64,000 nt of DNA from Limosilactobacillus caecicola (GCF_943192935.1 NZ_CALPCI010000003.1:62001-126000); one strand, 5' to 3'; positions 8,368-20,860 are shown, numbered from the stretch's first letter. Notes: generated from the sequence alone by a model not told the origin. Numbers and translations are program-made.

Positions 8368-9327
8368 TTAATGTAGTGTTACGGACTGACGGACCTTTTT
8401 GGGTAAATCACCATTTAAAAGCAAACTTTGTATTAAGTGGCGGTAATTAAAGAGCCCAAACCATTTTTCTTTAGCAAACAGATCAAAATCGTTAAATTGG
8501 TCCCGCCAATTGTTGATTTCTGCAATAAAGTAATTTTGATAAATCTCATGTTGGTTGAATAATTTCACCAAAAATTGGGCAATACTTTCATTTTCCCCCA
8601 TTGCTAGTAAACCTTCTGATTGACGATAACTTTCCACGAGAGTCGTCATTAAGAAAATTTTATCACCCCGAACCAACTCTTCGTGTTCACATAGTTCAGA
8701 AAATAACCTTGCTAGGCGATCAAATAAATGGACCCAGCCAACCCCATTGACATAGGCACGCGTATCTTTTTCAAAAACCGCCATTAATGCCACAACATCA
8801 ACCAATTGATTTAAGTCTTCGCGTGTCAGATAAAAATACCCAGAGCGATCTGCAACTAGGGTTAGAGTTAACAAAGCCAGGGCTTCTGAGCGACCAAACG
8901 CTGCTTGATTAGTTGGCTCATCAATATGGTCCAACAACACCTCGGGTTGACTAAAATAATGATAGAGTTGCTGTAATTGCTCATCGGAAATTAAATTGTT
9001 TTCGCAAGCAACTTGTAAACAGGAAGTTAACAGCTGCCGAAGCGTAAAATCATCTGAGGTATGTCCATCCATAATCATGTTTGCTAATTCATCCGTAAAC
9101 GCCGGATGCTTTTGAGTATCCGCGCTGGTTACAAAATCGAAAATTTGGGCCCCTTGACGATTATCTAAATTATTAATGGTAACGGGAGTCGCCTTCTGAC
9201 GATCATACTCCGGAAATGGGATCAACTGGTGAACTTGTTGAAAGGCTTCTAAATAAATTTCCCCGCGGGTAAGCTGTTGATGAAGAGTTTGTAATTGGTG
9301 ATAAACAGGTATAAAATCTTGATTCAC
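8368..9327 (-). CDS. DUF2785 domain-containing protein
   Basis: 319-residue all-helical soluble protein of unknown function. The pattern FGRSEALALLTLTL... followed by YVNGVGWVHLFDR resembles DUF2785, where a conserved Trp-Val-His occurs. The GTG start at 9325-9327 is chosen because GGGGAGG lies just upstream; a longer frame from 9411 has no ribosome site. No signal peptide or membrane segment is seen. It stands between ddl and the GcvH-like gene on the same strand. I cannot name a role. Confidence 0.7.
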   Translation of the reverse strand: MNQDFIPVYHQLQTLHQQLTRGEIYLEAFQQVHQLIPFPEYDRQKATPVTINNLDNRQGAQIFDFVTSADTQKHPAFTDELANMIMDGHTSDDFTLRQLLTSCLQVACENNLISDEQLQQLYHYFSQPEVLLDHIDEPTNQAAFGRSEALALLTLTLVADRSGYFYLTREDLNQLVDVVALMAVFEKDTRAYVNGVGWVHLFDRLARLFSELCEHEELVRGDKIFLMTTLVESYRQSEGLLAMGENESIAQFLVKLFNQHEIYQNYFIAEINNWRDQFNDFDLFAKEKWFGLFNYRHLIQSLLLNGDLPKKVRQSVTLH

Positions 9328-9446
9328 GATTTCCTCCCCTTTCCAAACTAAAGGCTCCAAAACAATGAAAATGGCCTCAAGCGATCGAATTAGACGAATG
9401 CTTGGGACCATTTTTATCTTGTTAGCCCGTTACTCTATTAACGAAA

Positions 9447-9740
9447 TTAATGTGTTACTAATTCCAAAATCCAATCCTGGGATGTCAGATCCTGGCTATT
9501 CAAACCCGCTACTGCTTGATTAACCGCAATCACCTGACCGTCCACTGGTGCCTTGCTGGTACCAATCCACTTGGCGGCCTCGATACTAATACACGGCATT
9601 CCCGCCTGTAGCTGTGCGCCAACATCTGGAAGATCTAAAAAGTAAATTGGTCCTAACTTGTCTAATTCCTCTTGTGGTAATTTTAACATGATCTTCTGAC
9701 CACTTTTAACTACTTTCCAGGGATTTTCAAATTGCACCAT
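9447..9740 (-). CDS. Glycine cleavage system H-like lipoyl-domain protein
   Basis: 97 residues, a little shorter than classical GcvH (about 125). The lipoyl hairpin is recognisable: counted from Cys50, the spacing to Lys57 in EAAKW and to APVDGQVIAVN matches the lipoyl-lysine region of E. coli GcvH (ESVKA...APVSGEIVAVN). Lys57 is therefore the probable lipoylation site. No gcvP or gcvT is nearby. In Firmicutes GcvH proteins also relay lipoate or octanoate to other complexes. It precedes nothing obviously related, only rodA. Confidence 0.8.
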   Translation of the reverse strand: MVQFENPWKVVKSGQKIMLKLPQEELDKLGPIYFLDLPDVGAQLQAGMPCISIEAAKWIGTSKAPVDGQVIAVNQAVAGLNSQDLTSQDWILELVTH

Positions 9741-9751
9741 TGATTAATCCT

Positions 9752-10948
9752 CTAGTGAAACTCTTGGTTACTGCTGAACATATATGAATGATGGTGGTAG
9801 CGCATTGACATAATCATCCCGATCCCGATCAAGTTTCCGATCAAAGAAGATCCCCCGGAAGAGATAAACGGTAACGGAATCCCAGTCAACGGTAACAAAC
9901 CAATATTCATCCCGATATTTTCAAAAACGTGGAACAGGATCATCATAATAACCCCCGTTGACACATAGGCATAAAATTCATTTTTAGTATCAAAAGTTAC
10001 CCTGATCATCAGGTAAATGAGCAACAGGTAAATTAAAATTAATAAAATACTACCTAAGAACCCAAAGTTTTCACCAATTACCGAGAAAATCATATCTGAT
10101 TCACGAACTGGGACATAAACGTGGGAATTGTTAAAACCAGTTCCCGTAATGCCCCCTGAACCGACGGCCTTAATACTTTGCCATAATTGATAACCCTGAT
10201 TAGTAGTATCCTTGGAAGGATTTAACCAGGTATCAACCCGTTCAAATTGGTAAGCTTGGAAACCAATTTGCTCTAAAATATGACGACCGACAGTACTTGT
10301 CACCATCGCTAATGCACCACCACCAACAACTGCACCACCAATCGCAACAGGAGCAAGAATTCGCCAAGTAACCCCTGAAACCAGTAACATCCCAGCGAAA
10401 ATGGCGACGAAGACCAACGAGGTCCCGAAGTCATTTTGGAATTTTAAGGAAACCAGAATCGGTAACAACCACAGTATCATAGTGCCGATCAAATTCCAGT
10501 CATTACGAACTGAATGGACACTATACTCACTATTGTGAGTAGTAATCACCCTTCCCATCATCAAAATGTAGGCTGGCTTCATAATTTCAGAAGGCTGAAA
10601 AGTAAAGGGACCAATTGCAAACCAACTTTTGGCACCCGTGCTGGCATAATACGAACGACTGTAGAAAATTAGGATGGCGTACATTAAGAAGATCCCAATC
10701 CAATAAATAATTGGTGCAATTTTCCATAGTTGTTCTGAATCAAATTGCATAATCACGATCACCAAAATCGTCCCAATCACGTACCACGCCAATTGAGTCA
10801 CCACTTGGCGAACTACACTAACCTGTTGGGTATCATGCGTCCCGGCAACATAGATTGAAGCCAGACCGATTAACGCTAACAAGAGGACACAAAAAACAAT
10901 GCCCCAGTCGATCCGTGACTCAACGTCTTCGCTTTGCGAACGCTGCAT
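9752..10948 (-). CDS. rodA: Rod-shape peptidoglycan glycosyltransferase RodA (SEDS family)
   Basis: 398-residue integral membrane protein with about ten hydrophobic helices. SEDS hallmarks include GAKSWFAIGPFTFQPSEIMKP and, near the C-terminus, GIPLPFISSGGSSL. Lateral-wall RodA rather than divisome FtsW is favoured by the neighbourhood (mbl, yidD, DUF2969). It polymerises glycan strands from lipid II together with a class B penicillin-binding protein. The start ATG has AAGGAAG upstream. Confidence 0.93.
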   Translation of the reverse strand: MQRSQSEDVESRIDWGIVFCVLLLALIGLASIYVAGTHDTQQVSVVRQVVTQLAWYVIGTILVIVIMQFDSEQLWKIAPIIYWIGIFLMYAILIFYSRSYYASTGAKSWFAIGPFTFQPSEIMKPAYILMMGRVITTHNSEYSVHSVRNDWNLIGTMILWLLPILVSLKFQNDFGTSLVFVAIFAGMLLVSGVTWRILAPVAIGGAVVGGGALAMVTSTVGRHILEQIGFQAYQFERVDTWLNPSKDTTNQGYQLWQSIKAVGSGGITGTGFNNSHVYVPVRESDMIFSVIGENFGFLGSILLILIYLLLIYLMIRVTFDTKNEFYAYVSTGVIMMILFHVFENIGMNIGLLPLTGIPLPFISSGGSSLIGNLIGIGMIMSMRYHHHSYMFSSNQEFH

Positions 10949-10982
10949 AAAGCGACAACTTCCTTTCTATCTGAATCACCAA

Positions 10983-11207
10983 CTAATGTTGGTGCAAATG
11001 ATATTGTTGAAGAATGATCTCCAGTCCTTCTTCTTGAGATTGAGCGTTAAACCGCTGGTTGCCATCGAACAGGGTTGCCTGAAAACGACTGTCAACTGCG
11101 ATCACTTCGCCAATGAGACGTTTACCAATAAAAATTTGTTGGAGTGGTTGATTGTTTCTTTCGAGATCTTTGACATTAACCTCAATATTTTTTTCTTTCT
11201 TTGACAC
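10983..11207 (-). CDS. DUF2969 domain-containing protein
   Basis: 74-residue cytoplasmic protein of unknown function, typical of lactic acid bacteria in this rodA-yidD-mbl cluster. Lys/Glu-rich at the N-terminus (MSKKEKNIEVNVKDLE), then IGKRLIGEVIAVDSRFQA. The start is GTG with AAAGGTG upstream. It ends 35 bases before rodA, so co-transcription is likely. A link to cell-shape control is suggested only by gene context. Confidence 0.85.
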   Translation of the reverse strand: MSKKEKNIEVNVKDLERNNQPLQQIFIGKRLIGEVIAVDSRFQATLFDGNQRFNAQSQEEGLEIILQQYHLHQH

Positions 11208-11217
11208 TTTTTCACCT

Positions 11218-11460
11218 TTACCTATTCAGATAACTTTTAAAAGTAAAGTGAAGAGGAACTGGGTCGAAGCCGCCCTTTGCAAACGGATGGCAGCGTAGTA
11301 TTCTCGCAAACCCCAGTAAGGCCCCCTTCATTCCAAACCGTTGCAATGCTTGAACCATGTATTCCGAACATGTCGGTTCATACCGACACACCTTGAATGG
11401 TCGGCGAATTGATATATTGTGTTGATAACAACGAATCAGTTGAATTAATGTATCAACCAT
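11218..11460 (-). CDS. yidD: Membrane protein insertion efficiency factor YidD
   Basis: 80 residues carrying the family's cysteines and signature: [20 protein letters not shown] and [15 protein letters not shown]. The amphipathic N-terminus would associate with the membrane near the Sec/YidC insertion site. The ATG overlaps the stop codon of mbl by one base (TAATG), showing translational coupling. In many bacteria yidD sits beside yidC and rnpA; in lactobacilli the copy next to mreB/mbl is common. Confidence 0.95.
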   Translation of the reverse strand: MVDTLIQLIRCYQHNISIRRPFKVCRYEPTCSEYMVQALQRFGMKGALLGFARILRCHPFAKGGFDPVPLHFTFKSYLNR

Positions 11461-12485
11461 TATTTTCGCCGAGAAAACCAGCTGGTTTTCGCACCCTTTT
11501 CACTGGCATTCTTCTGCATTCTTTCAAGCATTTCTCCGGCACCTTTCGCAACGTTATCCAGTGGATCTTGAGAAACCACGACCGGAACCCTTAAGTTTTC
11601 GCTAAACAATTGGTCAATGCCATTCAATAATGAAGTACCACCAGTCAGTATAATTCCGCGATCGATAATATCGCTTGCTAGTTCAGGTGGGACAGTTTCC
11701 AAAACAGAAATTGCCGCTTTCACAATTTGTTGTAAAGTATCGTGAAGGGCCTCTTCAATTTCGTTTTCATCCGTTTCAATTTGACGTGGCATCCCGCTCG
11801 TAACATCGCGGCCACGAACATCCAGTTTCTTTGGATCGTCAACGGGTAAAGCAGTTCCTAACTTAATTTTGATTTGTTCAGCTGTATGTTCACCAATCAC
11901 TAAACCATGCTTATCTTTAATGTAATTGGCAATATCAGCATTGAGCTTATCACCGGCCATTCGGATTGATTGACTGGTAACAATGTCTCCCAACGAAAGG
12001 ACGGCGATGTCACAAGTTCCACCACCCATATCGATTACCATGTTACCGCTGGGTTTAAAAATATCTAAACCTGCCCCAATGGCCGCCACTTTGGGTTCGT
12101 ATTCTAAGTAAACCTTGGCACCACCAGATTGTTCAGCCGCCTGAATAATCGCCTTGCGTTCGATTTCGGTAATATTAGTTGGTGCGCAAATCATGATATT
12201 AGGCTTTGACATGACCCCTTTTACACTCAGTTTACCAATGAAGTATGAAAGCATTTCTTGGGTAACGTCAAAATCTGAAATGACACCATTTTTCAGTGGG
12301 CGAATGGCGCGAATGTTACTTGGGGTTCGGCCAACCATCCGGTAAGCCTCAGAACCTACTGCTAACACCTTGTTGGTATTAGTATCAATCGCAACAACAG
12401 ATGGTTCATTTAAGACAATCCCCTTGCCCTGAACATAAATGAGGACATTCGCTGTTCCAAGATCAATTCCGATATCTTTTGCCAT
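11460..12485 (-). CDS. mbl: Rod-shape-determining actin-like protein MreB/Mbl
   Basis: 341-residue bacterial actin that guides lateral wall synthesis. Phosphate-1 loop [13 protein letters not shown] at residues 5-17, phosphate-2 [16 protein letters not shown], and adenosine motif [15 protein letters not shown] are all present. Gene order atpC-DUF1146-murA-this gene matches the B. subtilis atp-ywzB-murAA-mbl neighbourhood, so I favour Mbl over the mreBCD copy. ATG preceded by AAGGAG. Confidence 0.95.
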   Translation of the reverse strand: MAKDIGIDLGTANVLIYVQGKGIVLNEPSVVAIDTNTNKVLAVGSEAYRMVGRTPSNIRAIRPLKNGVISDFDVTQEMLSYFIGKLSVKGVMSKPNIMICAPTNITEIERKAIIQAAEQSGGAKVYLEYEPKVAAIGAGLDIFKPSGNMVIDMGGGTCDIAVLSLGDIVTSQSIRMAGDKLNADIANYIKDKHGLVIGEHTAEQIKIKLGTALPVDDPKKLDVRGRDVTSGMPRQIETDENEIEEALHDTLQQIVKAAISVLETVPPELASDIIDRGIILTGGTSLLNGIDQLFSENLRVPVVVSQDPLDNVAKGAGEMLERMQKNASEKGAKTSWFSRRK

Positions 12486-12572
12486 AATTTTCTCCTTCGT
12501 CTTGAATAAATCGTTTGATATTATACCACAACCAGTTTACCAGTGCGTGACGATCTCTACCGTGCACAACAC

Positions 12573-13817
12573 TCAGTCAAAACTCAATTGCATTTTTGCT
12601 CCTAATTCAATTAACCGATCAATCAAATGCATAAAACTCCCTCCAGCAACTTCAGCGGGATTAATGGTCGTCACCTGTTGGGCGACCAATGCATTCATCA
12701 ATGCAAGTAAACCCATAACTGATGAGTTGGTGTTAATTTCCCGAGGAAAGTCCGTGACCGGTCCATCAATTGTTAATCGATCATCACCATAATTCAATTG
12801 TTGATGATGATCAGCGAAGACACAGCCCACCATGTTGAGTTGATTGGCCGTAAAACCATGAATGGTCGTTTGGCCTTGCGCGCTCATTTGTAGAGCAATA
12901 AGCCCCATCTTCACGTAATCATCAACTTGACTATAGAAATCTGTGGCAATGTCAATTGGTAACAATAGTTTGGTACCGATTACCCGGATTCCGTTATGCT
13001 GAACCACGACTGTGTTACCCATGGCCTCAAGGTGATGAATTAACGCTATCTGGTGTTCCTGACGAGCACCGCGAACCAAGATGTCACCAGCAGTCAATGC
13101 TGCCGAAATCATGTATATTCCTGCTTCTTCTTGATCATCTAAAGCATAATAATCTGTTGAGTGCAAAAAGGTAACGCCTTGAACCCGAATTGTGGAGGTT
13201 CCGGCGCCATGAACCCGTGCACCCATTTTATTAAGTACTTTGGCGAGCTCAACTACGGCCGGATCATGGGACGGATTTTGCAATACAGAAATTCCTTGTG
13301 CCATCGTTGTGGCCATCATCAATGCTAATGTGATGATCAAATCGGAGCCAGCTAAGTCCACTTGGGTGCCAGTTAATCTTTCAGCATTAATTTGGGCTCC
13401 CTCATTATCCAACTCAACAGTTGCACCGAATTGCTTAAAAAGCGTACAAAGTTGATTAATTTGCGTTTCGTATTCAGGATTAACGCCGTTATCAACCAAC
13501 TGAACCCGATGGCATCGCGCCAAAATGGCTCCTGCGGCCAATAACAATTGACCACTAATTTTAGTTGTCTCAATCGTCGGCGTGGCATCCATTTTCAGAA
13601 CCCGCATATGACGATCATAATTAATGACAACATTTAATGATTGTAAGAGCTGGTTCATCGCAATTACATTGGTAGTTGCGGGTACATTATCGATAATTAC
13701 AGTTCCCTGAGTCGACAAGAGACTAGCAGCTTGAATTGCCATGATTGTCTGCTGATCACCGCTGAGCTCAACGTCACCAGTTAACGATTGATGCCCCTTC
13801 ACTACTAACTTAGTCAT
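12573..13817 (-). CDS. MurA-family protein lacking the catalytic residues
   Basis: 414 residues with the EPSP-synthase/MurA inside-out barrel pattern (repeating GATVEL, GARVHG, MGNTVVV strands) and a normal length. Position after atp and DUF1146 is that of murAA in B. subtilis. The active site is lost: the K-N pair of E. coli MurA (Lys22, Asn23) is replaced in SGDQQTIM; the loop that carries catalytic Cys115 and Arg120 (GGCxxGxRPxD) reads NGVNPEYE; and the C-terminal DLRAS and RGYE elements read EINTN and GGSF. TD of Asp305 seems kept (IATDFYSQ). The frame is intact with AAGGAGG before ATG, so this looks like a maintained non-enzymatic paralogue rather than a decaying gene. Confidence 0.85.
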   Translation of the reverse strand: MTKLVVKGHQSLTGDVELSGDQQTIMAIQAASLLSTQGTVIIDNVPATTNVIAMNQLLQSLNVVINYDRHMRVLKMDATPTIETTKISGQLLLAAGAILARCHRVQLVDNGVNPEYETQINQLCTLFKQFGATVELDNEGAQINAERLTGTQVDLAGSDLIITLALMMATTMAQGISVLQNPSHDPAVVELAKVLNKMGARVHGAGTSTIRVQGVTFLHSTDYYALDDQEEAGIYMISAALTAGDILVRGARQEHQIALIHHLEAMGNTVVVQHNGIRVIGTKLLLPIDIATDFYSQVDDYVKMGLIALQMSAQGQTTIHGFTANQLNMVGCVFADHHQQLNYGDDRLTIDGPVTDFPREINTNSSVMGLLALMNALVAQQVTTINPAEVAGGSFMHLIDRLIELGAKMQLSFD

Positions 13818-13832
13818 ACTATCCTCCTTAAT

Positions 13833-14063
13833 CTAGCGAACCATGTTCATCATTCCACGTAACACCACAAAAAATTCTGCAAAAAACGTTCCACAAGCCC
13901 ATCCAATGGCAATCGATAATAGAACGATCATCACCGGTAAACCACGCGGTGGGTGACGGAAAAAAGTATCAATGTGAAAAGATTGCAGTGCACGAAATGT
14001 AATAAAAATAAACATTAATTGGCAGATTAAGACGAATACTGATTGAGTTCCGTTGTATTGCAT
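13833..14063 (-). CDS. DUF1146 family membrane protein (YwzB-like)
   Basis: 76 residues with two hydrophobic helices (about 9-26 and 42-65) and the basic-proline turn FRHPPRGLP between them. DUF1146 genes are conserved between atpC and murA in Bacilli. AGGAGG lies 10 bases before ATG. It ends 15 bases before the murA homologue, so the two are probably one transcript. No function is established. Confidence 0.85.
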   Translation of the reverse strand: MQYNGTQSVFVLICQLMFIFITFRALQSFHIDTFFRHPPRGLPVMIVLLSIAIGWACGTFFAEFFVVLRGMMNMVR

Positions 14064-14150
14064 TTGTGCGCCTCCTAAACCGTTTCATCATAACATATGA
14101 TTAACCTTCAATCTTGAATCTGCATCTAAGTTTAAGATTAAATTAAAGGT

Positions 14151-14183
14151 AAAAAAAGAAGCTGAGAAATAATTCTCAGCTTC
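14151..14183 (-). terminator. Terminator of the ATP synthase operon
   Basis: GAAGCTGAGAA (14158-14168) pairs perfectly with TTCTCAGCTTC (14173-14183), followed on the minus strand by seven T. It separates atpC from DUF1146. Confidence 0.92.
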
Positions 14184-14189
14184 TGTTGT

Positions 14190-14615
14190 TTAACGTTCAT
14201 TGGAAACACGCAACCGATTAACCGCCCGTGCAAGGTGAACCTGCGCCCGAGATAATTCATCGGGGTCATTCACTTCCCGTGCATGCTTAATCGATTGTTC
14301 AGCACGTTCCTTAGCATTCTGTGCCCGTTGAACATCAATATTTGCTTGCAATTCAGCACTATCGGCAATTATTTCGGCATCCTTGCCGTTAAATTTTACA
14401 TAACCACCATTAACGGCGACAAACGTATCATGGTCACCCGTATCAGCATGTAAAACTTTTAATTCACCGATCTTTAACGCAGCAATCAATGGAAGGTGAT
14501 CAGCCATTAATCCTAATTCACCAGTTTGCGTGGTAACGATTAACATCGTACTCTCCGCATCATAAACGGTGCCATCAGGAGTGATAATGCTAACGTGGAA
14601 AGTTGCATCAGCCAT
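14190..14615 (-). CDS. atpC: ATP synthase F1 epsilon subunit
   Basis: 141-residue central-stalk subunit. N-terminal beta-sandwich (FHVSIITPDGTVYD), the GELGLMADHLPLIAAL loop, and the C-terminal helical hairpin beginning ELQANIDVQRAQNAKERAEQ are present. An upstream ATG two codons earlier abuts the AGGAGGG ribosome site directly, so the ATG ending at 14615 is the better start. Last gene of atpBEFHAGDC. Confidence 0.97.
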   Translation of the reverse strand: MADATFHVSIITPDGTVYDAESTMLIVTTQTGELGLMADHLPLIAALKIGELKVLHADTGDHDTFVAVNGGYVKFNGKDAEIIADSAELQANIDVQRAQNAKERAEQSIKHAREVNDPDELSRAQVHLARAVNRLRVSNER

Positions 14616-14626
14616 GAGCATCCCTC

Positions 14627-16063
<1,437 letters not shown>

Positions 16064-16070
16064 TTACGAA

Positions 16071-17009
16071 TTATTCTTGTGCTGTCATCCCACCAGTGAT
16101 TTCAGTGATTTCGGTGGTAATGGCAGCTTGACGTGCTCGATTATATTGCAACTGCAAAGTTGAAATAATATCATCAGCATTATCAGAAGCGGACTTCATG
16201 GCGTTAGCACTCGAAGCGTGTTCAGACGTTTTAGCATCTAAGATTGCTCCATAGACTAAGCTATTAGCATATTGGGGAACCAATGAGCTAATCATGTCAA
16301 TCAATCCTGGCTCGAGTTCGTATTCAGACTCAATATCATTGGTAACTGCTTTCTTAACTCGCGCATCTTCATGTTCTTCTAATGATTTAACGGAAATTGG
16401 TAAGAATAACTCCGTTCGGTCATGCGAAACCATTCGATTAACAAAATGGCTGTATGAGATATAGAGTTGATCATAAACATGGTCTTCAAACATTTGAACG
16501 GCCTTCTTAACAATCCCCTCAACTTCACGATATGTGGGCACGTCACTCACACCCGTGTCTTCAAAGACAACGTTCATGCCTTGCTTTTTGAAAAATTCTG
16601 TACCAGTTTTCCCAATCGTCAAGAACACTGTGTTGTCTTTGTTGAGGCCATTCTTTTTCATCATATCCAACGTAGATTTAATGACATTACTATTGTAACT
16701 GCCAACTAAACCACGATCTGATGTCATTACTAAAATACCGACCTTTTTTACCGGGCGTTCATCAAATAGCGAGCCAATATCCGCCGCTATTTTTTCTGTA
16801 CTTTCCTTGTTTTTGAGAGTGGCAATATGAGATTTGACCAGGCTTGCCAAAATTGCCTTAACCTCATCCGCATAAACTTGATAGGTCTTGGTATGGTTTT
16901 GAACTTGGTTCAACTTTGCCGTAGAAACCATCTGCATCGCCGTTGTAATCTGCCGCGTGCTCCGCGTTGATTCCAACCGCCGTTTAACTGCAGCTAATGA
17001 TGCTGGCAC
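16071..17009 (-). CDS. atpG: ATP synthase F1 gamma subunit
   Basis: 312-residue rotor shaft. N-terminal coiled-coil segment RRLESTRSTRQITTAMQMVS and C-terminal helix NADDIISTLQLQYNRARQAA are typical. The start is GTG at 17007-17009 behind AAAGGATGGTGAG. Length is slightly above Bacillus gamma because of loop insertions in the middle, as is usual in lactobacilli. Confidence 0.97.
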   Translation of the reverse strand: MPASLAAVKRRLESTRSTRQITTAMQMVSTAKLNQVQNHTKTYQVYADEVKAILASLVKSHIATLKNKESTEKIAADIGSLFDERPVKKVGILVMTSDRGLVGSYNSNVIKSTLDMMKKNGLNKDNTVFLTIGKTGTEFFKKQGMNVVFEDTGVSDVPTYREVEGIVKKAVQMFEDHVYDQLYISYSHFVNRMVSHDRTELFLPISVKSLEEHEDARVKKAVTNDIESEYELEPGLIDMISSLVPQYANSLVYGAILDAKTSEHASSANAMKSASDNADDIISTLQLQYNRARQAAITTEITEITGGMTAQE

Positions 17010-17043
17010 TAAATCTCACCATCCTTTCTTCAAACGTCAGTAT

Positions 17044-18624
<1,581 letters not shown>

Positions 18625-18640
18625 TCAAGTACAAAACAAC

Positions 18641-19183
18641 CTAATTCATCAGTAAACGACGCATTTGATCTAATTTGGTCTTTAAACTGCCATCTAATGT
18701 TTGACTGCCGACCTTCACAATCAATCCACCAATAATTTCAGGATCCACCGTCAAGTTCAAGTCAACATCATTGGCCCCCAAACGTTGGGCCAAGGCATTT
18801 GACAATTTAGTACGCCTATTTTCATCCAGTTGCACGGCAGAGACGACATCAGCATGAACCCGTTTGTGTGCTTGGTCATACTGTGTTTCAAACTCATCAA
18901 TGATTGCAACCATTTCGTCCATCCGGCCATAGTCAAAGACCATCTGGATCAAATTGGAGACTAGCTGAGAGCTATCCTTTTTCAATTCGTTCACCAGGTC
19001 TTCTTTTTGGCTTTGACTTAAATTGGTTCCACTGAGGGCACGTTGTAACCCCGCGTTCTGTTTAAAAACAGTCCGCAGTGCAACGAGTTCTTGGTAAGTT
19101 TGTTCTAGTTGGTCGTCAGTATTTGCGAGGGCAAATAAGGCCTTCGCATACCGTTTGGCAACCGTCTTCTTATCAAGACTCAT
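18641..19183 (-). CDS. atpH: ATP synthase F1 delta subunit
   Basis: 180-residue stator subunit joining the F1 crown to subunit b. It starts MSLDKKTVAKRYAKALFAL and ends with the beta-hairpin DPEIIGGLIVKVGSQTLDGSLKTKLDQM, the family signature. ATG overlaps the atpF stop by four bases. Confidence 0.97.
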   Translation of the reverse strand: MSLDKKTVAKRYAKALFALANTDDQLEQTYQELVALRTVFKQNAGLQRALSGTNLSQSQKEDLVNELKKDSSQLVSNLIQMVFDYGRMDEMVAIIDEFETQYDQAHKRVHADVVSAVQLDENRRTKLSNALAQRLGANDVDLNLTVDPEIIGGLIVKVGSQTLDGSLKTKLDQMRRLLMN

Positions 19184-19683
19184 TTTTTACTCAACCCTTC
19201 AATATATGAATCAATTAACTCTTGTTGATCGTCAGCATTTAACTGCTTATGGATCAACTTAGCAGCAATCTCAAGAGATAGGTTTGCAACGTCATCTTTT
19301 GCGCCTTTCAGTGCCTCTTGACGTGCTTGTTCAGCGTCACGTTGTGCTTGTTCTTGAATTGACTGAGCGTTTTGGTGAGCTTCATCAACAATTTGGTCTC
19401 GTAAATGTTCACCATTCTTGCGCGCATCATCAACAATTTGGGTGGCTTCTTGCTTGGAACCATTTAATTCGGCTTGACGCTGTGCAGCGAGTTTAGCGGC
19501 CTCCTTACGATCCTTTGAAGCACTATCAATGTCATCTGCAATTTTGTTAGCACGCTTTTCCATCATTTGAGTAACTGGTTTCCAAGCAAAGTGCCATACC
19601 AAAAGTGCCAAAATAATAAATGAAATTAGGTAGAATAGCATATCACCCATGTACAAACTATTTGATTCAGCAAGAACTAGCAT
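19180..19683 (-). CDS. atpF: ATP synthase Fo subunit b
   Basis: 167 residues: one transmembrane helix at about 15-33 (LFYLISFIILALLVWHFAW) and a long, charged, Gln/Ala-rich coiled coil that forms the peripheral stalk. The four-base overlap with atpH indicates coupled translation. Confidence 0.96.
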   Translation of the reverse strand: MLVLAESNSLYMGDMLFYLISFIILALLVWHFAWKPVTQMMEKRANKIADDIDSASKDRKEAAKLAAQRQAELNGSKQEATQIVDDARKNGEHLRDQIVDEAHQNAQSIQEQAQRDAEQARQEALKGAKDDVANLSLEIAAKLIHKQLNADDQQELIDSYIEGLSKK

Positions 19684-19728
19684 TCATGACACCTCCTTTC
19701 CTATTCTTTAAATCATTTTGAATGGTTA

Positions 19729-19941
19729 CTACTTGTTCATCACCAAGAAAGCAACAACGATCGCCAGAATTGGAACCCCTTCGATCAAACCAACACCAAT
19801 GAACATCGTCGTCCGTAATTGACTAGCGATTTGTGGTTGGCGAGCCATTGAATCAATAGTGTGAGAAATAACTAAACCATTTCCGTAACCAGTAGCGAGC
19901 GCTGCACAAGCGGCAGCGATACCAGCAGCAATTGCACCCAT
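19729..19941 (-). CDS. atpE: ATP synthase Fo subunit c
   Basis: 70-residue two-helix hairpin of the proton-carrying ring. The polar loop RQPQ is at residues 34-37 and the ion-binding carboxylate is Glu54 in [10 protein letters not shown]. The Gln and Ser ligands of sodium-binding rings are not evident, so proton coupling is expected. The glycine helix motif reads ATGYGNG. Confidence 0.97.
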   Translation of the reverse strand: MGAIAAGIAAACAALATGYGNGLVISHTIDSMARQPQIASQLRTTMFIGVGLIEGVPILAIVVAFLVMNK

Positions 19942-19971
19942 TTTGGAGTACCTCCTTATAATCCTATATAT

Positions 19972-20682
19972 CTAATCCCCAGAAACCTTCCGAGAAATAT
20001 AAACCGTAGTTAATGTTACAAAGACATAAGCTTGGATTGAACCAATAAACACTGAGAATCCTTGCCAAATCATTTCAACTGGCAGACTAGCAATGATTGT
20101 TGGCCATCCGTGCGAGAAAGCCATTTGACCGAGCAGTCCAAGCAGCAGTTCACCCGCATAAATGTTCCCGAAAATCCGCAAACCAAGAGTTAAGAAATTA
20201 CTTACTTCTTCAATTAGATTAATTGGCAACATAATTGCACTTGGTGAAACAAAGCCTGCAAAATATCCTTTAACTCCCTTATTAATTAAACCTGCAAAAT
20301 GAGATAGCACAATGACCATCAGTGAGAAGGTTAAGGTAATTACCGGATCGGCTGTCGGACTTTTAACCAGTTCGTGGCCGTTCCAACCAACTTGCAGGAT
20401 CAACCCCAATTGGTTGGCAACAAAAATGAAAATAAACAAAATGAAAATAAAGTAGCTATACATGCCACCAATGTCGCGGTCCATTTGGCCACGGACGATT
20501 CCATTTGTAAATTCAATTAACCACTCTAAGACGTTTTGCCCACCTTTTGGTTTCATTTGAATATGTCGAGACAATCCAAATAAAAGAAAGAACACAATTG
20601 CACAAACTACTAGGCCTGAGATCATGTTAGTGATATTAAACGTCAAACCAAACAGGTTAAAAGTATAAGCATCACCGCCCAT
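19972..20682 (-). CDS. atpB: ATP synthase Fo subunit a
   Basis: 236-residue membrane subunit with five to six helices. The essential arginine is in [19 protein letters not shown], and the final helices contain [17 protein letters not shown]. First gene of the operon; no atpI precedes it. ATG with AGAGGTGG upstream. Confidence 0.97.
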   Translation of the reverse strand: MGGDAYTFNLFGLTFNITNMISGLVVCAIVFFLLFGLSRHIQMKPKGGQNVLEWLIEFTNGIVRGQMDRDIGGMYSYFIFILFIFIFVANQLGLILQVGWNGHELVKSPTADPVITLTFSLMVIVLSHFAGLINKGVKGYFAGFVSPSAIMLPINLIEEVSNFLTLGLRIFGNIYAGELLLGLLGQMAFSHGWPTIIASLPVEMIWQGFSVFIGSIQAYVFVTLTTVYISRKVSGD

Positions 20683-20767
20683 TTATATTCCACCTCTTTT
20701 CCTCATAACATAAAAATAAGGTCTGTAAGCTGGGCAACCCATGATGATCACTCAAATTACAGGCATT

Positions 20768-20796
20768 AATATAGCATCTTTTTTTGGAAATTTCAA
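20768..20796 (-). promoter_or_regulatory. Promoter of the atp operon
   Basis: On the minus strand TTGAAA (20791-20796), a 17-base spacer and TATATT (20768-20773). It lies 86 bases before atpB and makes the operon independent of the uracil permease gene upstream. Confidence 0.65.
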
Positions 20797-20860
20797 CGGC
20801 CTTTAAAGCGGTTTCGGCGTTGTTATATCAAGAAAAACGCACTTTTTAAACGTTTATAAT

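Noticed and set aside
9447-9740. Apparent loss of the lipoyl lysine in the GcvH-like protein (SIEAAKW)
   Set aside because: Counting from the preceding cysteine to APVDG shows Lys57 aligned with the lipoyl lysine of E. coli GcvH, so it is retained.
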